64,000 nt of DNA from Populus alba (taxonomy: Eukaryota; Streptophyta; Magnoliopsida; Malpighiales; Salicaceae), in assembly GCF_005239225.2 (NCBI RefSeq), contig NC_133289.1, positions 10,485,501-10,549,500 on the forward strand. The letters run 5' to 3'. Positions 24,420 to 35,960 of the stretch are shown one piece after another. Below the pieces are notes generated by a model that saw only the letters and a list, made by a program, of their open reading frames with translations, was not told the DNA's origin and ran no database searches. Made by a program: the position numbers and the translations under genes. Position 1 is the first letter of the stretch. Every line of letters begins with the position of its first letter.

Positions 24420-25190
24420 AATCAATTTTGCTACTAAGACTGGTATCTCATCTTTGTCAAGTGAGGCAAAGCACGTGTTTGACGTGCATAAGCATGCCCG
24501 GGGGGATTCAAGGCGGAAACGAGGCAGGATTACTGATACGGTCCAACTCAGCCGCTAACAAAGTAGATAGCCACCTCGGGGATCTGTATGTTGTTACTTC
24601 TCGCCTTTTAATTAGTAGGAATGGCTTCTTAGGAGTAGAAGATAATATAATTTAATGGAGAATTGGATTGGTCAGCACCGTTTATTCATCATGAAAACAA
24701 AAAAGCCAAATTGCAAGAGGAAGGTGAGTCATGAATAAGGTCTCGATTTCTGACTCAGCCATGACTATGACTCTCATCATCAACTCTCGTCTTTTGTCAA
24801 ACATGTAGGCCTCTTCTTCTAGGTTCAGCTAGATGATACATGTGACCCATGGCATGGATGCTAATGGTGGGTCATGTCATGCATGGACCATGGATGGATG
24901 GATGGATGGATGCCCATGGATACAGCTGAAATATTGGGTTTGAAAAGGGTTTGGTATTGGAATATACTTTGCCTTCTGATAGCCCACCAGACAGAAATGA
25001 AAAGTACCCTTCCACCTCTGTGTTTATGGGACCCACTCCACGTCATCCACACATGGCGCCGTGTTGGAGTTTGAATTTGCACGCTACTTCTTTAGACCCA
25101 CTCTCTTCAATTACGTCAATGCCATCCATGTCCTCTATCCTCTTGACAAAAACAATTTTCCCTAGAAAAAATTTATTCCTATGTTTTAAA
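24420..25190. other. Less A+T-rich island with a (GGAT)n run
   Basis: Base composition rises against the surroundings. 24830-24925 is dense in CATGG/CCATG palindromes and includes about five tandem GGAT units (24893-24912). Short ORFs on both strands show no recognised domain, and no splice-linked exons were found. It could be an old gene relict or regulatory DNA. Confidence 0.35.
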
Positions 25191-25589
25191 TAAAATATAT
25201 TTTAAAAATTAATTATTACTACATTTTTAAACATCTTTCCACGATGAAGCGAGAAAAACGCCACCTCTGGTTTTAACTTTTCAACTTCACAAGAAACAAG
25301 GATTTCTTTAAATTCTCTGAATTATTGTCCACTTTTGACAATTCAATTATGGTAATAGTGTCGATCAACAAATATTTCAAAGTTTCGTGGCTGTCACTTT
25401 CAATCTATCGTGTGCTTTTAGAAGGAATTCTTTGCCCGTTTTCTTCACATGAGTACACGTTTTTAAAAACGACAATAGGATGTGAAATATGTTTGTACAA
25501 ATAAGTGTGTGGTGCATCCTTGATTTTGTTATTTACCAGGAAAAAAAGGTGATACGACAAATGTATTAAATATTAATTTTAAAAGTGTG

Positions 25590-25745
25590 TTTGTATCTGT
25601 GGTTAAAACTTATTTTTTTATTTTTTAAAAATTAATTTTTTTAATTTTTTAAAATATTTTAATGTAATAATATCAAAAAAAATATTTAAAAAAACTTATT
25701 TGATATATTTTTAAATAAAAATTATTTTAAAAACAATACGGTACT
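25590..25745. repeat. AT-rich interspersed repeat copy
   Basis: Starts gtgtgtttgtatctgtggtt, continues with ttttaatgtaataatatcaa and ends aaaaacaatacgg, the usual start and end wording of the family. Confidence 0.5.
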
Positions 25746-26924
25746 ATCTTATATTTGAAAGTTCAATATTCAAATTTGATAAGGGCATTGTTAAACAAAA
25801 AAATAGAACATCATTATCCTAGAATTTATGTGAGAATCCACGGTGAATTTAGTTGATTTTATTCTTCTTCTTTGAAAAATTAATATTCCCAGACTTTGGC
25901 AATGCAATGTGCTAGCTGTATGATTTTTTTAACATGAGTATTCAGATTAATTTAAATGTATTTTAATTAATTTTATAAGTTTTAAAATTAATAATTATAT
26001 AAATTTTTAGTAACTTTAAAATTTATAAAACTTCAACTAATCATTAAATATAAAAATTTTCATAAATATGAATAACAAAAAACATAATACTACACCCATC
26101 GTGGCTGTATTTTGGCTCATATATATCACCATTAATTAACAAAAATATAACAATTATTATTTTTTAAATTTATTTATAAGTTCTCCTATTAAACTATTGT
26201 TATTAACAACATCCTTTAAATATTTTAAAAGAGTCCTCACCTGGGTTGTGTGAATGGACCGTTAGATTTAATATGTTGCCTTAATATTTTTTTTTTAAAT
26301 ATTGTTTTGAAGATTTTTTTTAAAATAAATTATATTTCTTCTGGTCATTAATATTACATTTAGACTTATAAAATTAATTAATTTAAATCGAGTTAGCTCA
26401 TGCATGCTTTAATTAAAAACTTAAGTTAACAAATTAAATATTTCAAAATTAATTTATTTCTTCAAATTAATAATATTATCAAAAAAAAATCATGTTACTA
26501 ATTTTTTTTGTATTTAAAAAGTTAATCTGATCTGCCCCTGGAATGCATGGCAATTAACTAGTTGATTTTAATTGACGTAAAGAAATGGATTAAAAAGTCC
26601 AAGACTGACCTGTTCTTAGTAGCGGCCATGCCTGATGTATGGTTTCAACCTGGTCTTATGTTCAACATCTGTTTTACAAAAACACAATTAAACTTTAGCT
26701 TTGAAAGTTGAAATATTGACTGTAGAAGAGGAAATATATTTTGATTTTGTTTTGACTTTTACTAACGTTGGATAAGATTTGCATTTGATTACTTTTAATT
26801 TAGATGCTTTTCCTTCAAAGATACATTTTCAAAGTTTCGATACTTTTTCAAGCTTTTCCTCCAAAGACATGCATTTTCAAAGTTTCAAGTTGTTCTTTGA
26901 TCGGTTAGGTGGAGAAAAATTAAA

Positions 26925-27075
26925 AAATTAATTTTATTATGGTGTTTTTAAACATGTTTTTAATTTAAAATATATCAGAATAATTTTTTTATTTTTAATA
27001 TTAATATATAAAAATCATTAAAAATAATAAAAAATATTAATTTAATATTTTTTTATCACATCCAAAAACAGTTCA
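26925..27075. repeat. AT-rich interspersed repeat copy
   Basis: Contains aaaatatatcagaataattt and taatattaatatataaaaat and ends atccaaaaacagttc. Confidence 0.45.
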
Positions 27076-27092
27076 TAAATATTAAGTAAATA

Positions 27093-27166
27093 CCAAGTTG
27101 ATCTAGCGGTTAAGACACTATTATATTTTTACATGGATAAAAATGCAAGTTTGATTTCCAGAAAAC
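27093..27166 (+). repeat. tRNA-like remnant, possibly SINE-derived
   Basis: gttgatctagcggttaagac resembles a tRNA A-box region, and gcaagtttgatttccag follows at tRNA-like spacing as a B-box. There is no cloverleaf and no matching acceptor ends. Confidence 0.35.
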
Positions 27167-30100
27167 ATACGTATTAAAAGAAATAATCACGAACCTCGAA
27201 CAGGATTAGTTTCACCATTTAAAAAGATGTTAGGATAAAAGAAAAAAAAAAAATTAAGCACATGTGACAATGATAGGTGGCCGTCTAAATTCAAAATGGG
27301 CCTTGATACACACAGGCCCATATCATTACACCGTCTATACCCTGCTCCAAAGTTCCGAAATGAGCTTAGTATCTTCATATAATACTTGGCAGCCTCTCTT
27401 TAGCGGAGTAGCATAGTGCATCGGAAAATAGCTCCCCCCCCCAGGCCCCAGTTCACTGGTAAGGCCCATAACCAAAACCCATTGAAGCCCATTTTCTATT
27501 ACAACATCACGCCCGACTACTGTTCCGGTTCTTACCTAGATTTGATTGGGATGCAGGTAAAATCCAACTTTATTTATATGGGCCACTCGCATGGACGAAT
27601 GAGGGTTCACCTTATCTAACTCAATAACTATTTGATACATGCTCCGTAACGAATTATATATATTTTTTATATAAAACAATTAAAAATGTAGATTAAAAAA
27701 CTTATGTATTATTTAATTAAATAAATTGAGAATTATATATGTTATAAATGAGAAAAATGTCATAAATTATAACAAAAAACAAAACTGAAAAAAATTAAAA
27801 GTTGCATATAGATCGAGATATTTAATCTTATAACATAAGTTATTTGGTTAGTTATGTTTAATGATTTTATTTGTTAAAATTTTTATTGTTATTTAATTAA
27901 GTGATAATAAAAAAAGACACATGAAATCGATTGAATAAAATCAAATGAAAAGAATATTATAAAAGGTTATATGTATTATAAATATTATTCATGAATAAAT
28001 ATTTTTTATTTTTTAAATAAATTTTATCTATATATAACATAGAAAAAATTAAAGATGAATTAGAATAATCTCTTCAAAACATTAAATATATACAAAATAA
28101 ATTTTAAAAGTAATTTTTGTTTTAAAAAAGGCTAGATAAACAATAAAAAAAATAGAGAGAAAAAGTATTAATTTGAATATAATTAAAAAATCTTATCTAA
28201 AAACAAATGAGGCCAAGCGTTGTGAACCTTGCAAGTCATGCCTACATGCATGACCCCTTATCTTTCTATGATTTTTTGATGGGGTGGATAATATCTCACC
28301 TACCTAATTTTATTTTCAAAATAAAAGTAAGTGATTTGTCATTTGTTTTTCTTTAGATTCTAGCCACTATGATGGTAAAAAAAATAATCAAGATTGATGC
28401 TTTTTTTATCTAAAAATCTATTTTTAACCCATTTATTTTTTAATCCAAAAACACTTATAAAATATCATAAATACTTTGATAAATTTGTAAATAATCTCAA
28501 ACAACCTAAAAAATTTACCTAGAAATCCAAAACCAACTTAAAACCAAAAATATTATGGAGCTCATACCTGTCATCTCAGAAAAAGAGAAGGTAAAGGAAC
28601 ACCTAGGATAAACTCTCCTCGTCAAATGAAAATCATTAATACCAAAATTGATTTTTTTTCATGGTTAAAATTGGAGTTGACTATGTTTTTTTTTTTTTTT
28701 TTTTAATCATTGGAATCCAACTACTTTCTCTCTTCTTTCTCGTACCATAAACTACAAAATAATAAGTAGAGTAAGTTTTTGGAGAAAATATATAATTTTT
28801 TAAAAATTCTAGGGACCAAAAGTTTACAATATAAAAAAGGAAGAGGACTACAATGAACTTTTTGATAAAATTTTTAAATGATCACCTGTTTTCTCTATCT
28901 TTTTCACCCTGGGCTTACTTCTTTTAATCTTGTCATTGGTCAAGAAATTTGAAGCAACTGGTCTTTAATTTTGCCCTAAAAAATACATTGATAAAAAAAG
29001 AATTTTGAGAACAGAAAAAAAAAAAATTACTACAGTAAGTTCATAGTAAAACACAATGATTTTCTTGTAGCATTTAGATTTTCTTATAATATATATTTTT
29101 TTATATCCTGATTTTCATGTTAGATTTTATTTTATAGTTTAAATATTTTTAAGATTTTTCAGGGATTTTTTTTTATTATTCTTGGATGAGAAGATTTTGA
29201 TTTTTTTTAAGATGTGATTTTAATAATTATTTTCTTAAAACTATATAAAGTTAGGCGTCCAATCAGTTTTTCTAAATTGAGAAATTAGGTATTTGTTAAA
29301 CCTAATGTGGTAAGATAAATTTATTCAAAAACCTGCCAATCAAGTCCCGAGTTGAGATTGAAATCAAATAAATAAGGTATGAATTTGCTCAAAACCGACT
29401 GATCTAATCACTGACTCAATCAAAACTCAATCTAGGAAAGAAATCACTTTTGTCAATCTAATTTTAAAAAATCCTATTAGGTAAATTGATGGTCTATGTT
29501 TTGAACATTTGAATGGTTGCATTTTGGATTGGGTTTAACAAGGACATAAATTTTTTTATTCAACTTTATTCTTTAATATTTGATTCGTTAGAAATTAAAT
29601 TTCATGGTTTTTTTACATGGAATGTTTCCAATCTGATAACATATATTATAAGTTTAAAAAATTAACACAAGTTGACATTAATTTTTTAGATTTATTTTTT
29701 TATTTCATTATTCAACTTTTTTTTTTTTATAAAAAAAGCTTTGTGATTTCTTTTTTTTTTCTACGAGTTATCTTAATCTCATGACTTGGGCTGTGAGGTT
29801 GGGGAGTTAACCCGTGTTGGCTTCTTTTTATAGGGTATTTTTTAAAAACAATTAATATTTTTTCGATTATATCTTTCAAAATTTGGTTATTTTCTGGAAT
29901 TAACATCATTTGTCCTGTTTTGACTTTTATTGAGCTATTCTATTAGGATAATCAAAGTCACGGAGTTTAGTCGTCTTACCTGGTTTTGATTGCCTTTTTA
30001 GGTCCTTTTTGTTTGTTGGTTTTTTTTTTTTATCGATTTCATCCATCTATAATTGATTTATTTGGAATTAAGTTTTGTTATGTTTTTTTTCCATTTGTTT

Positions 30101-30624
30101 TGCATTGGGTTATCATTCTCTTATTATTCCGGCTATAAGTTTATCATGATAACTCAGATTGAATGAATACAATTTTATTTTTTTTGACCCAATCTCATCA
30201 TTTCATATTTAATTGGTTATGAATCTAGCTATATTATTTTTATTCTTTTGAATTTTTTTTTTCAAGATTATCACAATTATTTTTCTTATTTGATCTATTT
30301 ATTATTGTTATTATTTTTTTTATCTTTTAATTAAAATAAAATCAAATTACTTTACCCGGTTGACAAATTTGCACCTGTAGAGCCTAAAAATCTTTTTTTT
30401 TTACACAAAAAATCAATTCAGCCATGGGGCATGTATTTAGTCCTTATCTAAAAAGTGAAATTAAGTTTTTTAGGGGGTAACTATAGAAATAGCCTTCACA
30501 GAAAATAAAAGGAACTATTTCGGGGCCCATAACACTAACAATGGTGTAAGCCCAAAACTTAAACCCAGTAGCCTCCTCTTCTCCACTCTCTAGACTGCAG
30601 CCACTGCTGCACACAAAAACAAAA
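27167..30624. other. Intergenic region before the PPR gene
   Basis: No gene recognised. 29330-30340 has interspersed-repeat wording (acccgtgttggcttcttttt, atcttaatctcatgacttgg) related to the array at 17.6-18.7 kb. The last ~150 bases are the PPR promoter and leader region; no clear TATA box. Confidence 0.35.
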
Positions 30625-30681
30625 ATGAAGAAGCACACCATTTTGCAGAAGCCTTTCACCCATCTCGAAATGCACCACTAA
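30625..30681 (+). promoter_or_regulatory. Upstream ORF in the PPR leader
   Basis: ATG at 30625 opens an 18-codon frame (MKKHTILQKPFTHLEMHH) closed by TAA at 30679-30681, 24 bases before the PPR start and in the same frame. If the transcript begins upstream of it, reinitiation or leaky scanning would be needed to translate the PPR protein. Confidence 0.5.
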
Positions 30682-30705
30682 AACCCTTGGTTGAATGGAG
30701 GACTC

Positions 30706-33486
30706 ATGTCCAGCGTCATGAGAAAATCATCGTCCATTATTCCATCATCATCATCATCATCAGGTGAGTCCTCATCTCCAATCTTTCACCATCTCAAAAA
30801 ACCCATCTCTTCCTCTTCCTCTCCTTCTTCTTCAATCGCTTCTCTTCCAGTAGAACCTGAACCACCTGATGATCTCTCCTCGCATCACCTTCTCTCCATC
30901 CTCTCCCATCCTAAATGGCAAAAACACCCTTCTTTCCAGAAGCTAATCCCAAATCTGTCCCCTTTCCATGTTTCCTCCCTCTTCAACAACCACCCTGATC
31001 TCAACCCCAATATTGCCCTCCAATTCTTCAACTCCTTACCCCTTATAAAACCCGGCTTTAAACACACTGTCAAATCCCATTCTTTTCTTTTAAAAATTTT
31101 GATTCCCAATAATTTATTTGGTGTTGGTGAGAAAATCCGCATTTCCATGATTAAAGCTTGCGTTTCTGTCGATGATATTCGCTTTCTGTTAGATTTTTTG
31201 AGGCAAATGAATAGAGATGACAACGATATTAAGTTTAAGTTGAGTGTTAGAAGCTATAATGAGTTGTTAATGATGTTGGCGAGGTTTTTGATGATTGATG
31301 AAATGAAGAGGGTTTATACTGAAATGTTGAATGATATGATCTTGCCCAATATTTATACATTGAATACGATGGTTAATGCGTATTCCAAGATGGGTAATAT
31401 AGTAGAGGCTAATTTGTACGTGAGTAAGATTTTCCAGGCGGGTCTGAGCCCAGATAGTTTTACTTATACTTCGTTGATACTGGGGTATTGTAGGAATAAT
31501 GATGTAAACAGTGCATATAAGGTTTTTAATATGATGCCCAATAAGGGCTGCCGAAGAAATGAGGTTTCATATACCACTATTATTCATGGCCTTTGCGAGG
31601 CTGGAAGGATTGATGAGGGTATTAGTTTGTTTAAGAAGATGAGGGAGGATGATTGCTATCCCACTGTACGTACGTATACAGTGATTATTCATGCATTATT
31701 TGGAAATGATAGGAATTTAGAAGGGATGGATTTGTTTAATGAAATGAGGGAGAGAAGTTGTGAGCCTAATGTTCATACTTATACTGTGATGGTTGATGCT
31801 ATGTGTAAAGAAAGAAAGCTTGATGAGAGCAGAAGAATGCTAAATGAGATGATGGAGAAAGGGTTGGTTCCTAGTGTGGTTACCTATAATGCATTGATTA
31901 GAGGGTACTGCGAGGAGGGGAGGATAGAGGCTGCACTGGAAATCTTGGGTTTGATGGAATCAAATAATTGTAGGCCAAATGAACGTACATACAATGAGCT
32001 GATATGTGGGTTTAGTAAAAGGAAACATGTCCACAAGGCAATGACGTTGCTCAGTAAGATGCATGAGAGTAAGCTAACACCGAGCCTGGTTACATATAAT
32101 TCATTAATTCATGTGCAGTGTAAAGCAGGTCATTTTGATAGTGCTTATAAATTGCTAGATTTGTTAAAGGAAAATGGTTTGGTTCCTGACCAGTGGACTT
32201 ATGGTGTTTTTATAGACACCCTTTGTAAATCAAAAAGGATGGAAGAAGCTTGTGATTTATTCAATTCACTCAAGGAGAAAGGCATAAAGGCAAATGAGGT
32301 CATGTACACTGCATTGATTGATGGACATTGCAAAGCTGGGAAAATAGATGAAGCCATTTCTTTGCTAGAGAGAATGCGCAGTGAGGACTGCTTGCCAAAC
32401 TCATCCACCTATAATTCTCTGATATATGGGGTTTGCAAAGAGGGAAAAGTCCAAGAAGGACTGTCAATGGTTGAAAATATGTCAAAGATGGGAGTGAAAC
32501 CCACAGTTGCTACTTATACCATTGTGATTGAAGAAATGTTGAAAGAAGGTGATTTTGATCATGCTAATAGGGTTTTCAACCAAATGGTTTCCTTTGGACA
32601 TAAGCCTGATGTATATACTTACACTGCATTTATTCACACATACTGTACCTCAGGGAACTTAAAAGAGGCAGAGGGCATGATGGCCAGGATGATTGAAGCA
32701 GGAGTTATGCCTGACTCATTGACTTATACATTGTTAATCAGCGCATATGAACGTTTGGGATTGACATATGATGCATTCAATGTTCTCAAGCGCATGTTGG
32801 ATGCTGGTTGTGATCCTTCCCACCGTACGTATTCTTTTTTAATCAGGCATCTGTCGAAGATAAAACTGATGAATGAAAACAGCCATGTGGAACAACTTGA
32901 TCTGGTCCAAAATGTCACCTTTTTTAATGCTGCTGATGTGTGGAAGATAATGCAATTTGAAACGGCTCTAGAGCTTTTTGAGAAAATGATGGAGCATGGT
33001 TGTACTCCTGGTGTCAATACTTATGCCAAGCTCATCATAGGAGTTTGCAAAGTGGGGCGCTGGGGAGTGGCCAACAGTTTATTCAACCATATGATTGAAA
33101 GAGGATTGGTTCCTAATGAAGATATTTATAATGCTCTTCTCAGTTGTTGTTGTGAATTGAGAATGCTTTCATCTGCTGCAAGACTAGTGGAGGCCATGAC
33201 GGAACATCGTCATTTACCACTTTTAGAGTCTTGCAAGCTGCTTCTATGCGGCCTATATGATGAAGGGGAAAATGAGAAGGCGGAAGCAGTTTTTGTCAAT
33301 TTGCTTCTCTGTGGGTATAATTATGATGAAGTAGCTTGGAAGATTCTCATTGATGGCCTGCTCAAGAGTGGTCTTGCTGATAGATGTTCTGAACTACTGT
33401 CTGTCATGGAAAAAAGGGGTTGCCAAATTGATCCCCTAACATATACGAAGCTAATTGAGGGACTTGATGGGAGTCATGGGACATAA
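30706..33486 (+). CDS. P-class pentatricopeptide repeat protein, At5g65560-like
   Basis: A single uninterrupted frame of 926 residues from ATG 30706; the frame also extends to a TTG at 30691, which is not a plant start. The Ser-rich, acid-poor N-terminus (MSSVMRKSSSIIPSSSS...) suits an organelle presequence, probably mitochondrial. From about residue 185 there are about 20 tandem 35-residue PPR motifs of the plain P type (typical unit VVTYNALIRGYCEEGRIEAA), with no E or DYW editing domain at the end. The sixteenth motif is interrupted by about 29 extra residues. Such proteins bind organelle RNA one base per repeat and act in RNA stability, splicing or translation. Overall layout, including the interruption and the divergent last four motifs, resembles what I recall of Arabidopsis At5g65560. 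No intron, no frameshift; the gene looks intact. Its RNA target is unknown. Confidence 0.93.
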   Translation: MSSVMRKSSSIIPSSSSSSGESSSPIFHHLKKPISSSSSPSSSIASLPVEPEPPDDLSSHHLLSILSHPKWQKHPSFQKLIPNLSPFHVSSLFNNHPDLNPNIALQFFNSLPLIKPGFKHTVKSHSFLLKILIPNNLFGVGEKIRISMIKACVSVDDIRFLLDFLRQMNRDDNDIKFKLSVRSYNELLMMLARFLMIDEMKRVYTEMLNDMILPNIYTLNTMVNAYSKMGNIVEANLYVSKIFQAGLSPDSFTYTSLILGYCRNNDVNSAYKVFNMMPNKGCRRNEVSYTTIIHGLCEAGRIDEGISLFKKMREDDCYPTVRTYTVIIHALFGNDRNLEGMDLFNEMRERSCEPNVHTYTVMVDAMCKERKLDESRRMLNEMMEKGLVPSVVTYNALIRGYCEEGRIEAALEILGLMESNNCRPNERTYNELICGFSKRKHVHKAMTLLSKMHESKLTPSLVTYNSLIHVQCKAGHFDSAYKLLDLLKENGLVPDQWTYGVFIDTLCKSKRMEEACDLFNSLKEKGIKANEVMYTALIDGHCKAGKIDEAISLLERMRSEDCLPNSSTYNSLIYGVCKEGKVQEGLSMVENMSKMGVKPTVATYTIVIEEMLKEGDFDHANRVFNQMVSFGHKPDVYTYTAFIHTYCTSGNLKEAEGMMARMIEAGVMPDSLTYTLLISAYERLGLTYDAFNVLKRMLDAGCDPSHRTYSFLIRHLSKIKLMNENSHVEQLDLVQNVTFFNAADVWKIMQFETALELFEKMMEHGCTPGVNTYAKLIIGVCKVGRWGVANSLFNHMIERGLVPNEDIYNALLSCCCELRMLSSAARLVEAMTEHRHLPLLESCKLLLCGLYDEGENEKAEAVFVNLLLCGYNYDEVAWKILIDGLLKSGLADRCSELLSVMEKRGCQIDPLTYTKLIEGLDGSHGT

Positions 33487-34600
33487 AACTCTGAAATTGC
33501 TTCTTGGCTAATAGTTCTTCTCTGGGAAGAAGTCCCTTTCCATTTTGAACATAGAGAATAATGCAAATAGATGCACACCAGATTCGTTTGCCATGCAATC
33601 TTCAAATAGTGGACTGAGGGATTAAGGCTTGAATCGACGAATCTGCAGCAGCCTGTCAATGAAGGAACTGTTGTTTCATGAGAAACACTAACTATTAGAT
33701 GCAGCAGCTGCACTATGTAAAGAGAGCAAATCTTAGTGACAATAACGAGGCAAGTGACTATTAATCTTCTCTGGTTCTATCTTGACATTTCTTTATGCGG
33801 TAATCTTTATTTTGCTGTATTCTAGTTATTTTGTTGTAAATAATTATTCTCAAGCTTTTTTTTTAGGAAAAACAGTTACTTTATAACAAGGTTAACAGGT
33901 GCACCATGGCAGTGGTTCATATCTTGCTCAATCTATTGTTAGATTTCTTCTGACCTTTCTGATGCTTCTGTTAGGTTTCGCACTCAAAGCAAATTGGGGA
34001 AAGAAACATCCACAATTTGTCGTGTACTCCTGCATGCTCGTATCAGATCTCTCATACGCATACAAAACCTTCATCACAGGTCAAGCTTGTTCAATTAGCA
34101 TATTGTATATCCCTCTCTTCAATTGCATGTATATTAAGGAATTCGTTTGGGTTGAAACAGCACCAATGCTTTTTGCCTGTTCCCTTTAAAATGAGAAAAA
34201 GAAATCAAAACCAAAGTTTTAACTTTCGTTTTCACTTTCACATCGTACCTCTGTTTAGGCAATGATAATTTTTCTTTGTCTGTTCAGGAAAAATTCATTC
34301 CAAGTACAGATAGAACAAGAGTTGATTGTCTCTTCCCATTGGCCTCATGTTAAATAAAAAAGGCCGAGCATTTAAGCCTTAAATGTTGCTGCCCTGAATG
34401 TCTCAAGAAATAACACCCAGCCCAGAAACTGGTTCCTGGAGCATAGGTAAGTTTAGAAGTTCGGCGATGGATATTTATTATTGTCAAATTGGTGCACTTT
34501 TTTTTTCTTCATTTTGTAATACTTGAAAACTTTTTGCCATGCATGTAGCTTTTTGGCAGCAAGAACTACATAGTATCACAAAGAAATGTAAAATAGGCGG
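33487..34600 (+). other. Probable 3' UTR and downstream flank of the PPR gene
   Basis: Less A+T-rich than the intergenic sequence that follows, with no open frame above about 100 codons and no recognised domain. Several AATAA-like signals occur; the transcript end cannot be fixed by eye. Confidence 0.35.
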
Positions 34601-35469
34601 GGAACTACTGTAGCTAAGAACATGAATTGCCACAATGTTTTTTTGGGTCCTTGAGCATTTTTTATACTGATCATTGATTTTTTTAAAAAACTTTTATATT
34701 TCAACATTGTATTAACTAGAATCCATATTAATAATTTGTTTTGATTTGCTTGTAATGAGAATTTTGTGATTTTAAAAAAAGCTCTTGACTTTAAGTTTAT
34801 GCTTTATTTTAGAAAATAAAATTTAATTTTATTGCTTATAAAATATTGAAACTGCGAGGATCAAATTTGACATTAGAGCAAAAATGATGACTTTTATTCT
34901 TTTTTTTTTTAATGAGGCATCTTTAAATAATTTGGCCTCCAATGTTTTTTTGTTTTTCAATTTTGAGCTTTGTTTATTGAGGTTTGGGTCCTATACTTCA
35001 TTTATTTTGCTTTTCATTTCTTGGGTTTTGCGAGTAAAGAGATGCTAGAAAATGAAGGAGAGAGCCATTGGTTGGACATATTCCAGAAACAAAAAGCCGA
35101 AATTGATGCCAATATATATTTTTTTTTTGATGAGAGAAGTGCAATTGATATGTTTTTTTAGCTTTTATATCAGTGAAAAAAATAGATCGGGATTGAGAAT
35201 TTTTTTTTTGGTATGATTGTGTTTTGAACCAATTTAAAGGTTTTTTAAGTTGAGAAATTGATTTATTGAGATTTTAAAAGTGCATGGTTATGAAATTTGG
35301 CTTGGCTTGACAAGTTAACTTAGGAATTGAGTAGGCTTTGATCGAGTTTCAAATAGGCAAAATCCAAGCGACCCACTAATCAACTTGAAACCCGGGTGGC
35401 GTAGTGAAACTTGACTTTTTTCTTTTATGACATTTTTTAATAATTTTAAAAAAAATAAAATTAATTTAT
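34601..35469. other. A+T-rich intergenic spacer
   Basis: No gene recognised. ORFs are low complexity. Confidence 0.35.
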
Positions 35470-35960
35470 GAATATTTAGCTTCACATAATTGTTTTTTAG
35501 TCTAAACTCACTTATATTGCTTCTTAACTTTTTGATATGAGATAGCTATGTATAATCTATATTTACATGAATTGTTTTTTAACTTTTTAATATGAGATAA
35601 CTATATTGCACTTCACATTTCTTTTTTATATCTTGCATTCACATGAATTGTATCTTAATTTTTCAATATAAGATAATTATACTATAACTTATGCTTTATA
35701 TTTTTTAATAGTATATATTCATATGCATTGTTTTATAATTTTTCGATGTGAAATAATATATATAGGTCCATCCATATGAATTGTTTATTAAATTTTTGAA
35801 ATGAGATAAGTATATTACACTTCATATTTCTTTTTTTATAGTTTATTTTCATAAATTGTATCTTAACTTTTTAATATGAGATAACTATATTACACTTTAT
35901 GCTTTACATTTTTTTTTATAGCTTATATTTACATATATTATTTCAAAACATTTTCATACG
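35470..35960. repeat. Degenerate tandem array, ~60-90-bp unit
   Basis: A phrase like tttttaatatgagataacta, then attacacttcatatttcttt, then ttcacatgaattgtatctta recurs about six times (units near 35537, 35593, 35680, 35745, 35800 and 35874). Non-coding. Confidence 0.65.

Noticed and set aside
30691..30705. A five-codon longer N-terminus of the PPR protein
   Set aside because: It begins with TTG, which is not a usual plant start; ATG 30706 is the first in-frame ATG after the upstream stop.
35470..35960. CRISPR-like array
   Set aside because: Units are degenerate and contiguous, without unique spacers, and the genome is a plant nuclear one.
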